Program-made: the position numbers and the translations under genes | Shown: positions 43,071-51,472 of the stretch, in pieces | Position numbering within the stretch: the stretch's first letter is position 1 | Layout: every line of letters starts with the position of its first letter | NCBI RefSeq assembly: GCF_014287355.1 | Contig: NZ_JACOPE010000001.1 | Location: 434,001 to 498,000, forward strand | Reading direction: 5' to 3' | Source of the DNA: Ruminococcus hominis | Lineage (GTDB): Bacteria > Bacillota > Clostridia > Lachnospirales > Lachnospiraceae | DNA: 64,000 nucleotides | Notes under the pieces: generated by a model | Told to the model about the DNA's origin: nothing | Seen by the model: only the letters and a program-made list of their open reading frames with translations | Database searches by the model: none

Positions 43071-44366
43071 ATGAAAAACAAGAATGTGAAAGAAAAAAAG
43101 AAAGAGAAAAAGATCGGACTGACGACGAAGATCTTCATAGCTTTGCTTTTAGGTGCTGTTTTTGGAATTGTACTTTGTTATCTGATTCCTGACAGCAAGA
43201 TTAAACATGATATTATTGTAGAAGGTGTGCTTTATGTAGTCGGGCAGGGATTTATCCGTCTGATGAAAATGCTTGTTGTACCACTTGTATTTTGTTCTCT
43301 TGTGTGTGGAAGTATGGCCATCGGAGACACAAAGAAGCTTGGAACAGTCGGTGTCAGAACTTTGATTTTTTATCTTGCCACAACAGCACTTGCTGTAACA
43401 GTAGCATTGTCAGTTGGTAATTTGATTAATCCTGGTATCGGGCTTGACATGAGTGCGATCCAGACAAGTGCTTCTACTGTCGAGACAATGGAAGCAACTT
43501 CACTGACGGATACAATTTTAAATATTATTCCGGATAATCCGATCAATTCACTGGCAAGCGGAACAATGCTTCAGGTTATCGTTTTTGCGCTGATCATTGG
43601 TGTTATTCTTGCAAAAATGGGAGAACGTGCAGAGACAGTTGCAAACTTCTTCAGTCAGTTTAATGATATCATGATGGAAATGACAATGATGATCATGAGT
43701 CTGGCACCAATCGGTGTATTCTGTCTGATTAGCAGAACATTTGCAAATATTGGATTTAGTGCATTTATTCCACTTGCAAAATATATGCTTGCAGTACTTT
43801 TAGCACTTGCAATTCAGTGCCTTGGAGTATATCAGATCCTTTTGAAGATTTTTACAGGATTGAACCCAATCCGTTTTATCAAGAAATTCTTCCCGGTTAT
43901 GGCATTTGCATTCTCTACAGCGACATCAAATGCAACCATTCCACTTTCTATCGATACACTTTCTAAGAAGGTCGGAGTTTCTAAGAAGATTTCTTCATTT
44001 ACGATTCCACTTGGAGCAACCATCAATATGGATGGTACATCCATCATGCAGGGAGTTGCAGTTGTGTTTGCGGCACAGGCATTTGGAATCCATTTGAGCA
44101 TGGCAGATTATATTACAGTAATCGGAACAGCAACACTTGCATCTGTCGGAACAGCCGGAGTACCAAGCGTTGGTCTGGTTACACTGACAATGGTATTTAA
44201 TTCTGTCGGACTTCCGGTAGAGGCAATTGGTCTGATCATGGGTATCGACCGTATTCTGGATATGACAAGAACAGCTGTTAATATCACTGGTGATGCAGTA
44301 TGTACAACAATTGTTGCACATCAGAATAAAGCGTTAGATAAAAAAGTATTTTATGAGACAGAATAA
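43071..44366 (+). CDS. Dicarboxylate/amino acid:cation symporter
   Basis: Predicted 431-residue member of the DAACS (GltP/SstT/DctA) family. ATG 43071 is preferred (GGAG eight bases upstream, inside the previous gene's end). A Lys-rich N-terminus precedes eight helices and two re-entrant loops. Landmarks: FIRLMKMLVVPLVFCSLVCG, AFSTATSNATIPLSIDTLSK (the Ser-rich hairpin), PLGATINMDGTSIMQGVAVV (NMDGT motif), TAGVPSVGLVTL and MGIDRILDMTRTAVNITGDA. It probably imports glutamate, aspartate or a dicarboxylate with Na+ or H+. Ends at a bidirectional terminator. Confidence 0.92.
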   Translation: MKNKNVKEKKKEKKIGLTTKIFIALLLGAVFGIVLCYLIPDSKIKHDIIVEGVLYVVGQGFIRLMKMLVVPLVFCSLVCGSMAIGDTKKLGTVGVRTLIFYLATTALAVTVALSVGNLINPGIGLDMSAIQTSASTVETMEATSLTDTILNIIPDNPINSLASGTMLQVIVFALIIGVILAKMGERAETVANFFSQFNDIMMEMTMMIMSLAPIGVFCLISRTFANIGFSAFIPLAKYMLAVLLALAIQCLGVYQILLKIFTGLNPIRFIKKFFPVMAFAFSTATSNATIPLSIDTLSKKVGVSKKISSFTIPLGATINMDGTSIMQGVAVVFAAQAFGIHLSMADYITVIGTATLASVGTAGVPSVGLVTLTMVFNSVGLPVEAIGLIMGIDRILDMTRTAVNITGDAVCTTIVAHQNKALDKKVFYETE

Positions 44367-44368
44367 AT

Positions 44369-44409
44369 AACAGGGAGATGATTCGGGGTACTCGAATCAT
44401 CTCCCTGTT
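44369..44409. terminator. Bidirectional terminator
   Basis: A perfect 17-bp stem, AACAGGGAGATGATTCG/CGAATCATCTCCCTGTT, with a 7-base loop. It lies between the converging symporter and AraC genes, with A-rich sequence on the left and TTTAAATTT on the right. Confidence 0.85.
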
Positions 44410-45269
44410 TAAATTTGTAAAATGTTTTGTTTATACTCAGAAACTGTCATTTTATAATAATTTTTAAAAGCGGTATGAAAATGGTTCGGATAAGAATAGC
44501 CCAACCGGTCGGAGATTTCAGAAATTGAAAGCTTACCTTCCTTTAAAAATGTAACAGCTGCAGCCATTCTGGCTTCTGTCCTTTTTTGGAGAAAGTTTTG
44601 TCCATATCGATTAAAGAGAATCCGACTGGTCTGTCTGGTGCTTAATCCTAAACGGCGTGATAATTCATTTAATGTAATTGTATCGTATTCCAGTAAAAAG
44701 CTATCTTCAATGAGGATATAAGCTTTCACCAAAGGAATCGGAATATATGTGATAGCAGCATTTGAAGCCGGTTCGTAGTTTCGCAGTATTTTAACCAGGA
44801 ACTGCATAAAAAGAGCACGCAACATGATAGTGGCGGCGGAGCCGGGAGCAGAAAACTCCTGATAAATTGCTTCGAGGGTAGCTTGCAACTTAGCACAGTC
44901 CTTTCCGTACCAGAACGGATAATGTAAAAATGGTTCTATAATAGCGTTTTCGGAAGAGTTCTTTTTTGTGTCGTGTGCTTTTTCAATTCTTAAATAAATA
45001 CAATACTCATATGTCGGATCATCTGAGTCGGAATATTGTTGATGCTCGATATGAGGACCGGTTGTATAGAGTATATTTGGATATAATTCATAGGAGCATT
45101 GATTGCTGATCAATGTTCCCTTACCTTTTGGAATATAATGGATCTCATAGCTGTTCGAGCTATGTGCATGTGAAGGTGTATTCCACGTCTGGCATTCATA
45201 TGTAAATTTCAATATATTGATCTGATAATCACCTATCGAAAATGTAATATATAAGTTATCATTTTTCAT
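44409..45269 (-). CDS. AraC-family regulator
   Basis: Predicted 286-residue regulator read leftward. The N-terminal half is a cupin-like sensor (HAHSSNSYEIHYIPKGKGTL, TGPHIEHQQYS). Residues about 185-286 hold the double helix-turn-helix (ITLNELSRRLGLSTRQTSRI and ISEISDRLGYSYPNHFHTAF, ending KMTVSEYKQ). Divergent from the amidohydrolase-dehydrogenase operon across 139 bp, so it is the likely sugar-responsive activator of that operon. Confidence 0.88.
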   Translation of the reverse strand: MKNDNLYITFSIGDYQINILKFTYECQTWNTPSHAHSSNSYEIHYIPKGKGTLISNQCSYELYPNILYTTGPHIEHQQYSDSDDPTYEYCIYLRIEKAHDTKKNSSENAIIEPFLHYPFWYGKDCAKLQATLEAIYQEFSAPGSAATIMLRALFMQFLVKILRNYEPASNAAITYIPIPLVKAYILIEDSFLLEYDTITLNELSRRLGLSTRQTSRILFNRYGQNFLQKRTEARMAAAVTFLKEGKLSISEISDRLGYSYPNHFHTAFKNYYKMTVSEYKQNILQI

Positions 45270-45408
45270 ACTGTAGACTCCTTTTTGAAAGTACGCTAAT
45301 CGGACATGAATATATCTATTTTGTCTGCTGTTCCAATATTATTATCGTACTATAGATTTTATAATGAAATCAAGAACAAGATAGAAAAAAACAAAAAGGA
45401 GGATGACG

Positions 45409-46287
45409 ATGATTATTGATGCACATTTACATCTCTGGAAAAAACAATCGGGATGTGTAAATGGAAAACCAGTCTTTGCATTAAGCGGAGGAAAAAGTGA
45501 TTTTGGCGGTGCGATACGTCAAATGATGCCACCCTATATGCTGGATGGAAGTAATACAGTAGAAATGCTGATTGCAAATATGGATTATGCGAGAGTCAGT
45601 GGATGCGTGGTGACGCAAGAGTATATCGATGGTAATCAGGATGCATATTTATTAGAATGTAGAAAGAAATATCCGGAAAGAATAAAAATTTGTTGTCTGT
45701 ATGAAGAAAAAGAAATAGACGATAAATGGATAGAACAGTTTGATGGGATTAAAATTTGTGCGGGCAGATTAAAAGATCAAAACTTGTTACATCATAAAGA
45801 TATTTTTGAAAAAGCAGACAAGCTGAATAAATTTATTTCAATCGATATGGCGGATGGAGAGCTTCAAGTAGGTGATATGGAAAAATTGATTGAGATGCAT
45901 CCGAATCTGCGGATTGCTATCGGACATTTTGGAATGGTCACGGTAGAAGGCTGGGAGAAGCAGATTGCATTGGCAAAGCATAAAAATGTTTATATTGAAA
46001 GTGGCGGAATTACATGGTTATTTCACAAAGAATTTTATCCATATCCATCTGCTGTCAAGGCGATACGCAAGGCGATAGAAATTTGCGGAGTTGAAAAATT
46101 GATGTGGGGAAGTGATTACCCGCGTACAATGACCGCCATAACTTATGGGATGAGTAAAGATTTTATAGAAAAATCGACTGCTTTATCGGATGAAGAAAAG
46201 AAAAAAATCTTAGGAGAAAATGCAAAAGGATTTTATGGTTTTCCAGAATTAGAAGTTCCGGAAAAAATAATTAACATGGTTGAGTAG
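45409..46287 (+). CDS. Amidohydrolase-2 family, probable sugar lactonase
   Basis: Predicted 292-residue TIM-barrel metal hydrolase. ATG 45409 is six bases after AAGGAGG; ATG 45403 touches the site. The start DAHLHLW carries the HxH metal pair, followed by GHFGMV (third His) and LMWGSDYPRTM (catalytic Asp). This is the PF04909 pattern shared by L-rhamnono- and L-fucono-lactonases and decarboxylases. With two sugar dehydrogenases downstream, lactone hydrolysis is the best guess. The next gene starts 10 bases after the stop. Confidence 0.8.
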   Translation: MIIDAHLHLWKKQSGCVNGKPVFALSGGKSDFGGAIRQMMPPYMLDGSNTVEMLIANMDYARVSGCVVTQEYIDGNQDAYLLECRKKYPERIKICCLYEEKEIDDKWIEQFDGIKICAGRLKDQNLLHHKDIFEKADKLNKFISIDMADGELQVGDMEKLIEMHPNLRIAIGHFGMVTVEGWEKQIALAKHKNVYIESGGITWLFHKEFYPYPSAVKAIRKAIEICGVEKLMWGSDYPRTMTAITYGMSKDFIEKSTALSDEEKKKILGENAKGFYGFPELEVPEKIINMVE

Positions 46288-46297
46288 GAGAAATAAG

Positions 46298-47503
46298 ATG
46301 ATTGTAAAAGGAACATATTTTCAGAATAGCGAAGAGAATCCATTGGTATATGGAGATGTTGAAATTAATAATATCCCAAGAAGACGATTAAGAGGAGAGG
46401 AAGAAAAAGAAGGTGTGATTGCAGAGAGTGTTCTGGTTGGATTTTGCGGAACAGATTACACATTGATGAATATGGGGCGAGAAGGAAAATTAAAACCTAA
46501 ATTTCCGGAAGGCTGTAACAGATTGATCAATGGTCATGAGGGCGTTGTATGGGTACCGTCACAAGAGCGTTTTGCAATCGTGTTGATCCGTGGCGGAAAC
46601 AGCTATGATCCAACCAGATATACAGAAGAAGAAACGTATTTTGAATATGGATGTGATCAGGCTGATGGTTTGTTTTCAGATAAAAATTATTACAATCCCG
46701 ACATGCTATTGAAAATCCCGGATGGTTATGTGAAGGATGGAAAAATCTCTCTTAATCTATGTAAGAAGCTGGTATTCAGTGACCCATATGCCTGTATGAT
46801 TTTCCAGAGAGAACGAATGGAAGATATAGGAGAGGCTCAGAATTTCAGAGTGAAAATGGCTCAATATAAATGCAGCGAAGAAGAGGCAAGAAAAATTGCG
46901 AAGAAGGAAACCTTTGACAGAGTATGTATTTTCGGGCTTGGAACAACAGGTATGTTTATCGGAGATTTGATTCGTCAGAAATATCCGGAGGCGAAGATTG
47001 TTTTCGTGGCAAGAAGTGAAGAAAACAGTCCAAAAGTCGCATTTGCGCTAAAACAGGCAGGGGCATCTTATGTCAGAAGTGCATTTGATACAAAAGAAGA
47101 ACTTGCAGATGCAATTAAAGAAAAATTGGGTGGTACCGCAACTGTATTTATCGGTTCCAGCGGAGCAGCGATTGAACATGAAATTGCATTCCAATATGGT
47201 GTACTAGGCTGTAATGGTATTTATAATTCTTTCTCATTGGGACCGGAAATTACAGTCGATACAATGCCATTCGGATTTAAAAATCAGGTGATATTCGGCT
47301 CCATAAATTTCCGTCAGGATCATATGGAGGAGGCTATTCAGATACTTCAAAACAGCTGCTATGATGAAATCGTTGAATTGATAGACAAAGATGAATTTAC
47401 AGAGGATCCGATTGATGCATATGAAAATAAAATTTATGCAAAAGGTGCACCAATGAAAACCGCAGTTATATGGAATGAAAAATATGTTGATAGAGAACGT
47501 TAA
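46298..47503 (+). CDS. Medium-chain dehydrogenase, glucose dehydrogenase-like
   Basis: Predicted 401-residue MDR enzyme starting at ATG 46298 (TAGGAG before it). The catalytic-domain motifs VGFCGTDYTLM and LINGHEGVVWVP hold the zinc Cys and Glu-His. A Rossmann fold begins RVCIFGLGTTGMFIGDLIRQ. The long middle insertion and length are closer to aldose 1-dehydrogenases than to alcohol dehydrogenases. In this operon it would oxidise an aldose to its lactone, the substrate for the upstream lactonase. The sugar is unknown. Confidence 0.7.
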   Translation: MIVKGTYFQNSEENPLVYGDVEINNIPRRRLRGEEEKEGVIAESVLVGFCGTDYTLMNMGREGKLKPKFPEGCNRLINGHEGVVWVPSQERFAIVLIRGGNSYDPTRYTEEETYFEYGCDQADGLFSDKNYYNPDMLLKIPDGYVKDGKISLNLCKKLVFSDPYACMIFQRERMEDIGEAQNFRVKMAQYKCSEEEARKIAKKETFDRVCIFGLGTTGMFIGDLIRQKYPEAKIVFVARSEENSPKVAFALKQAGASYVRSAFDTKEELADAIKEKLGGTATVFIGSSGAAIEHEIAFQYGVLGCNGIYNSFSLGPEITVDTMPFGFKNQVIFGSINFRQDHMEEAIQILQNSCYDEIVELIDKDEFTEDPIDAYENKIYAKGAPMKTAVIWNEKYVDRER

Positions 47504-47533
47504 ATAAAAGAACGTAAGGAGGAAGGAAAAAAC

Positions 47534-48598
47534 ATGAGAACAATTATAATTTCTGAACCGGGAAAGGTTGCAGTTACAGAAACTGAAATGCCGAAAGTAA
47601 AAGAGGGAGAGGCATTATTAAAATTATTATATGGTGGAATTTGTGGAAGTGATCTGGGTACATATCGCGGAACTTTCGCATATGCAAGCTATCCGAGAAT
47701 ACCGGGACACGAGTTTTCTGCGCAGATTGTAGAAATCGGTGAAAATGACAGAGGATTAAAGCCGGGAATGATCGTAACCTGCAATCCATATTTCAATTGC
47801 CAGAAATGTTACTCTTGTGAGAGAGGACTGGTAAATTGCTGTGAATCCAATGAAACAATGGGGGCACAGAGAGACGGAGCATTTTCCGAGTATATCACAA
47901 TGCCGATTGAGCGGATTTATGATGGAAAAGGATTGAATCCAAAACAGCTTGCACTGATTGAACCATTTTGTATCAGTTATCATGGGGTATCAAGAGCAGA
48001 TGTAAAAAAAGGCGATAAAGTGCTTGTCATCGGTGCAGGAACAATCGGTGTTCTTGCTGCAATTGCCGCAAAAGCAAAAGGTGGAGAAGTATACATTGTA
48101 GATGTTGCCGAAGAGAAACTTCAATATGCATATGAAACATTTGGACTTGCCGGTATGATAAAGAATGACAGCAAGGAAGAGTTTATGAACCGTGTAAATG
48201 AAATTACAGGGGAGCATCATGGATTTGATGTTTGTATTGAAGCTGTCGGACTTCCGTCTACATTCCAGAATTGTATTGATGCGGCAGCCTATGGCGGACG
48301 TATAGTTCTGATTGGAGTAGGCAAGAAAAATCTGGATTTCAATTTTACATTAATCCAGAAAAAGGAGTTAAATATATTCGGATCAAGAAATGCGTTGAAA
48401 GCAGATTTTACAGAACTGATTGATTTAGTAAAAAGTGGAGAAATTGATTTGGAAAAGATTGTAATGAATCCAGATTCGACAGATGTGAAGAAGAAATCAG
48501 AATATGAATTGGATGAAGCAGACAGGGCGTTTGAAGAGTTTAGTAAATATGGCGGCAGTAAACTGAAAGTATTAATTCACTTTTCTGATCCTTCATAG
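47534..48598 (+). CDS. Zinc polyol/aldonate dehydrogenase
   Basis: Predicted 354-residue MDR enzyme with AAGGAGGAAGG before the ATG. It has the zinc catalytic site GGICGSDLGTYRG and PGHEF, the structural zinc quartet in NPYFNCQKCYSCERGLVNCC, and the NAD motif VLVIGAGTIGVLAAIAAKAK followed by acidic VDV, indicating NAD preference. Closest in style to L-idonate 5-, sorbitol or galactitol-phosphate dehydrogenases. It would oxidise the aldonate or polyol produced by the earlier operon steps. A terminator follows at 48653. Confidence 0.85.
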   Translation: MRTIIISEPGKVAVTETEMPKVKEGEALLKLLYGGICGSDLGTYRGTFAYASYPRIPGHEFSAQIVEIGENDRGLKPGMIVTCNPYFNCQKCYSCERGLVNCCESNETMGAQRDGAFSEYITMPIERIYDGKGLNPKQLALIEPFCISYHGVSRADVKKGDKVLVIGAGTIGVLAAIAAKAKGGEVYIVDVAEEKLQYAYETFGLAGMIKNDSKEEFMNRVNEITGEHHGFDVCIEAVGLPSTFQNCIDAAAYGGRIVLIGVGKKNLDFNFTLIQKKELNIFGSRNALKADFTELIDLVKSGEIDLEKIVMNPDSTDVKKKSEYELDEADRAFEEFSKYGGSKLKVLIHFSDPS

Positions 48599-48652
48599 GA
48601 GTAAAAAATTAAAATAAAATAGTAGGTTTACTTATGAAATAGATGCTATAAT

Positions 48653-48690
48653 AGAGGAAATCGGCAGGGGTCGTTTTCCTCTTTCTTTTT
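48653..48690 (+). terminator. Terminator of the sugar-oxidation operon
   Basis: AGAGGAAA pairs with TTTCCTCT around a 13-base loop, followed by TTCTTTTT. Confidence 0.75.
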
Positions 48691-48728
48691 GCATTACAGT
48701 AGCAACGTAAGAATAATAAAATTCGCAG

Positions 48729-48787
48729 TTGACAATACTATAAAAGTGAGTTATATTAAAGATAGTAATAATAGTAATTATTACTAT
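48729..48787 (+). promoter_or_regulatory. Promoter and Fur/PerR-like dyad of the rubredoxin operon
   Basis: TTGACA (48729-48734), 17 bases, TATATT (48752-48757). Just downstream, ATAGTAATAA (48762-48771) and TTATTACTAT (48778-48787) are perfect inverted arms 6 bases apart. The A/T-rich dyad resembles PerR and Fur boxes (TTATAAT-N-ATTATAA type) and would cover the transcription start. Confidence 0.7.
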
Positions 48788-48810
48788 AATAAACAAAGGA
48801 GGTATGTCGC

Positions 48811-49434
48811 ATGGAGAAAAAAGCACTTTATAATCTGTCGTATGGAGTATTTATGTTGTCTACTCGTTCTGGTGAGAAAGTGAATGGTTGTATTACAAAC
48901 ACTTGTATGCAGGTAGCGAACAATCCAATTCGAATTGCAATATCCGTTTTGAATAGTAATTATACCTGTGATTTAATTAAAGAGAGTGGTATATTTGCAT
49001 TGAGTCTGCTGGATGTGAATTGTTCTTTTGAGACAATTAAGCATTTTGGTTTTCAGTCAGGAAGAGATGTGGATAAAATGAAAGATCTTTCGTTGCCGGT
49101 TGATCATAACGATATACCATATTTGGGATATCAGACATGTGCTGTTATTAGCGGGAAAGTTTTAGAACAGCAGGATCTTGGCACACACACATTGTTTATT
49201 GCAGAAGTGACAGATGCGAAGTTGTTGAATGAGAACGAACCACTTACTTACGCTGATTATCAGAATCGCGTAAAACCAAAGAAGAAAGAGATACCTCAGG
49301 ATAAGAAGATTGTTGGCTGGAGATGTAAGATTTGTAATTATGTCTATGAAGGAAGTGAGCTTCCACCTGATTATACATGTCCTCTTTGTGGACACGATAT
49401 CAGTGATTTCGAGCCAATATATGAAAGGAGATAA
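48811..49434 (+). CDS. Flavin reductase-rubredoxin fusion (Hrb-like)
   Basis: Predicted 207-residue protein, AAAGGAGG before ATG 48811. Residues 1-150 form a flavin-reductase-like FMN domain (SYGVFMLSTRSGEKVNGCIT, NTCMQVANNPIRIAISVLN, GIFALSLLD). Residues about 165-207 are a rubredoxin with WRCKICNYVYEG and YTCPLCGHDISDF (two CX2C pairs). This is the architecture of the high-molecular-weight rubredoxin of acetogens, which passes electrons to flavodiiron O2/NO reductases. No flavodiiron gene is adjacent. A separate rubredoxin follows six bases later. Confidence 0.9.
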   Translation: MEKKALYNLSYGVFMLSTRSGEKVNGCITNTCMQVANNPIRIAISVLNSNYTCDLIKESGIFALSLLDVNCSFETIKHFGFQSGRDVDKMKDLSLPVDHNDIPYLGYQTCAVISGKVLEQQDLGTHTLFIAEVTDAKLLNENEPLTYADYQNRVKPKKKEIPQDKKIVGWRCKICNYVYEGSELPPDYTCPLCGHDISDFEPIYERR

Positions 49435-49440
49435 TGAATT

Positions 49441-49596
49441 ATGAAGTATGTATGTGATTTATGTGGATGGGAATATGATGAGGAGCAGGGATATCCAGAA
49501 GGCGGTATTGAACCAGGAACAAAATGGGAAGATGTGCCGGAAGATTTTGAATGTCCGTTATGTATGGCCGGAAAGGATCAATTCTCAGAAGAATAA
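49441..49596 (+). CDS. Rubredoxin
   Basis: Predicted 51-residue iron protein. The pairs [13 protein letters not shown] and [13 protein letters not shown] give CX2C...CX2C for one Fe; the middle [18 protein letters not shown] is the conserved rubredoxin loop. GAAAGGAGA is the ribosome site. It lies six bases after the fusion gene, so it is co-expressed. Role: one-electron carrier in oxygen or peroxide reduction. Confidence 0.93.
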   Translation: MKYVCDLCGWEYDEEQGYPEGGIEPGTKWEDVPEDFECPLCMAGKDQFSEE

Positions 49597-49610
49597 GAAT
49601 TTTTAGTAGA

Positions 49611-50483
49611 ATGGAAAAACAAATTGATTATAAAAACCTTGTAAGGGAGATAGTTACATTGACTGTAGCAGTATTTATTATTGCTGCGGCGGTATATTTC
49701 TTTTTGGTTCCCAGCCACACTTCGGTTAGTAGTATTTCAGGTCTGGGAATCATCCTTACAAATTTTATACCATTGCCACTCTCTGTGATTACAATGGTTA
49801 TGAATGTAGTACTTCTGTTGATTGGATTTATTACATGCGGTAAAGAATTTGGGACAAAGACGGTTTATACCAGTGTTGCATTGCCGTTTTTTTTATGGAT
49901 ATTTGAACGTATTCTTCCGGATATCGGCTCATTGACAGATAGTCAGGAATTGGATGTGCTTTGTTATGTTTTAGTAGTCAGCATAGGTCTGAGTATTCTT
50001 TTTAATATGAATGCATCTTCCGGAGGTCTTGATATTGTAGCGAAGATCATGAATAAATATTTGCATATAGAGATGGGAAAAGCTATGTCATTAGCCGGGA
50101 TGTGTGTGGCATTGTCAGCGGCACTTGTGTATGATAAGAAGACAGTTGTCCTAAGTGTTCTGGGTACATATTTCAATGGTATGGTAGTAGACCATTTTAT
50201 CTTTGGTCAAAATCTGAAGAGGCGAGTTTGCATTATTACTCAGTATGAAGAAGAACTTCGCCAGTTTATTATCCATGATCTGCATAGCGGAGCAACAATA
50301 TATGAAGCATTTGGTGCTTATAATATGGATAAGAGACATGAGATTATCACTATTGTAGATAAAAACGAGTATCAGAAGTTGATGAGTTATATTAATAAAC
50401 TCGATCCTAAGGCATTTATTACAGTGTATACGGTGGCAGATATGCGTTATCAGCCTAAAACGATTGGAGCTCCAGCAAAATGA
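49611..50483 (+). CDS. YitT-family membrane protein (DUF161/DUF2179)
   Basis: Predicted 290-residue protein; MEKQIDYKN (ATG 49611) is the likely start, with only a weak AGTAGA site. Five helices (for example IVTLTVAVFIIAAAVYFFLV) carry YitT motifs: SVSSISGLGIILTNFIPLPL, TKTVYTSVALPFFLWIFE and the glycine turn NASSGGLDIVAKIMNKYL. A C-terminal cytoplasmic DUF2179 domain follows (RVCIITQYEEELRQFIIHDL, HSGATIYEAFGAY, VADMRY). The natural substrate is unknown. It overlaps traX-like by four bases. Confidence 0.88.
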   Translation: MEKQIDYKNLVREIVTLTVAVFIIAAAVYFFLVPSHTSVSSISGLGIILTNFIPLPLSVITMVMNVVLLLIGFITCGKEFGTKTVYTSVALPFFLWIFERILPDIGSLTDSQELDVLCYVLVVSIGLSILFNMNASSGGLDIVAKIMNKYLHIEMGKAMSLAGMCVALSAALVYDKKTVVLSVLGTYFNGMVVDHFIFGQNLKRRVCIITQYEEELRQFIIHDLHSGATIYEAFGAYNMDKRHEIITIVDKNEYQKLMSYINKLDPKAFITVYTVADMRYQPKTIGAPAK

Positions 50484-51232
50484 GATCATTCAAATTTAGT
50501 CAGATAGATATCAGTGCAGCGGTATTACATGTTATTGCCATGACACTTATGTTAATGGATCATCTATGGGCGACACTTTTTCCGGCTCAAGAGTGGCTGA
50601 CTTGTGCAGGGAGACTGGCCTTTCCGATATTTGCTTTTATGACGGTGGAAGGATATTTTTATACTCATAACCTAAAAAAATATATTTCCAGATTGTTTTT
50701 GTTTGCGTTACTTTCAGAGATACCATTTGATTTGATGTATGGAGGAACATGGTTTTATCCGGTCCATCAAAATGTTATATGGACGTTCCTTATAGGACTG
50801 CTTGGAATCTATTTGATGGAGAAAACACGGAAAATACAAAAGAAATGGGTGTATTTACCGATAGCAATTATTGTTGTTGTAGTGGGAATGATGCTGGGAA
50901 CAATATGCATGGTAGATTACTATGGTGCTGGGGTTCTGACAGTGTTTCTTTTCTATTTTTTTAGAGGACGAAAATGGTGGTGTCTGTTAGGGCAATTTCT
51001 TACACTTTATTGGATAAATATAGAATTACTAGGAGGCTTGATGTATCCGGTCCAATTGTTTGGTGTGAAATTTGAATTTTGCCAGCAAGGATTAGCACTG
51101 CTGGCTTTGATTCCTATCTGGCTATATCGTGGACGTCAGGGATATCACAGCAAGTTATTCCAGTATAGTTGTTATGCGTTTTATCCGGTGCATATGTTAG
51201 TGCTTGTGTTGATATTGGAGTGTGTAAATTAA
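50480..51232 (+). CDS. TraX-family membrane protein
   Basis: Predicted 250-residue membrane protein, ATGA overlap with the YitT gene. TraX landmarks: ISAAVLHVIAMTLMLMDHLW, CAGRLAFPIFAFMTVEGYFY, ISRLFLFALLSEIPFDLMYG, HQNVIWTFLIGLLGIYLMEK and the C-terminal YSCYAFYPVHMLVLVLI. F-plasmid TraX acetylates pilin; chromosomal homologues in Firmicutes are acyltransferase-like proteins of unknown target. No pilus genes are nearby, so pilin acetylation should not be assumed. Confidence 0.88.
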   Translation: MRSFKFSQIDISAAVLHVIAMTLMLMDHLWATLFPAQEWLTCAGRLAFPIFAFMTVEGYFYTHNLKKYISRLFLFALLSEIPFDLMYGGTWFYPVHQNVIWTFLIGLLGIYLMEKTRKIQKKWVYLPIAIIVVVVGMMLGTICMVDYYGAGVLTVFLFYFFRGRKWWCLLGQFLTLYWINIELLGGLMYPVQLFGVKFEFCQQGLALLALIPIWLYRGRQGYHSKLFQYSCYAFYPVHMLVLVLILECVN

Positions 51233-51310
51233 CAATAAGAAGAACAATAAGAAGATAAAAAAAGGAATGGACTTTTTCATACAGAAACTGTATAATTATT
51301 AAAAAAATAA

Positions 51311-51411
51311 TTGAGTCAGTTGAAAGTCTAAGACGAAACGTTACATGTCTATAGAATAATAGCTAATTGTAATGTGTAAGATGCATTGTCTGGAAGGACA
51401 ATGCATCTTTT
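51311..51411 (+). promoter_or_regulatory. Decayed c-di-GMP-I-like leader with terminator
   Basis: The leader parallels the 9132-9238 leader: TCAGTTGAAAGTCTAAGAC matches TCAGCCGAAAGTCTGAGAC there, then ATAGC and a near-identical terminator (GATGCATTGTC, 6-base loop, GACAATGCATC, TTTT at 51380-51411). The GCAAA strand and the GACGCAAAG core are altered (GACGAAACG), so ligand binding is doubtful. A TATAAT box lies near 51291. Confidence 0.5.
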
Positions 51412-51472
51412 GGGTTTGAAGAGTTAATTTGAATGAAACTGAAGGAATAAAAAACAGCAAGGTGGGAACAAC

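Noticed and set aside
50480..51232. Conjugation function from the TraX homologue
   Set aside because: No other transfer genes nearby; chromosomal TraX-like proteins are common in Firmicutes.
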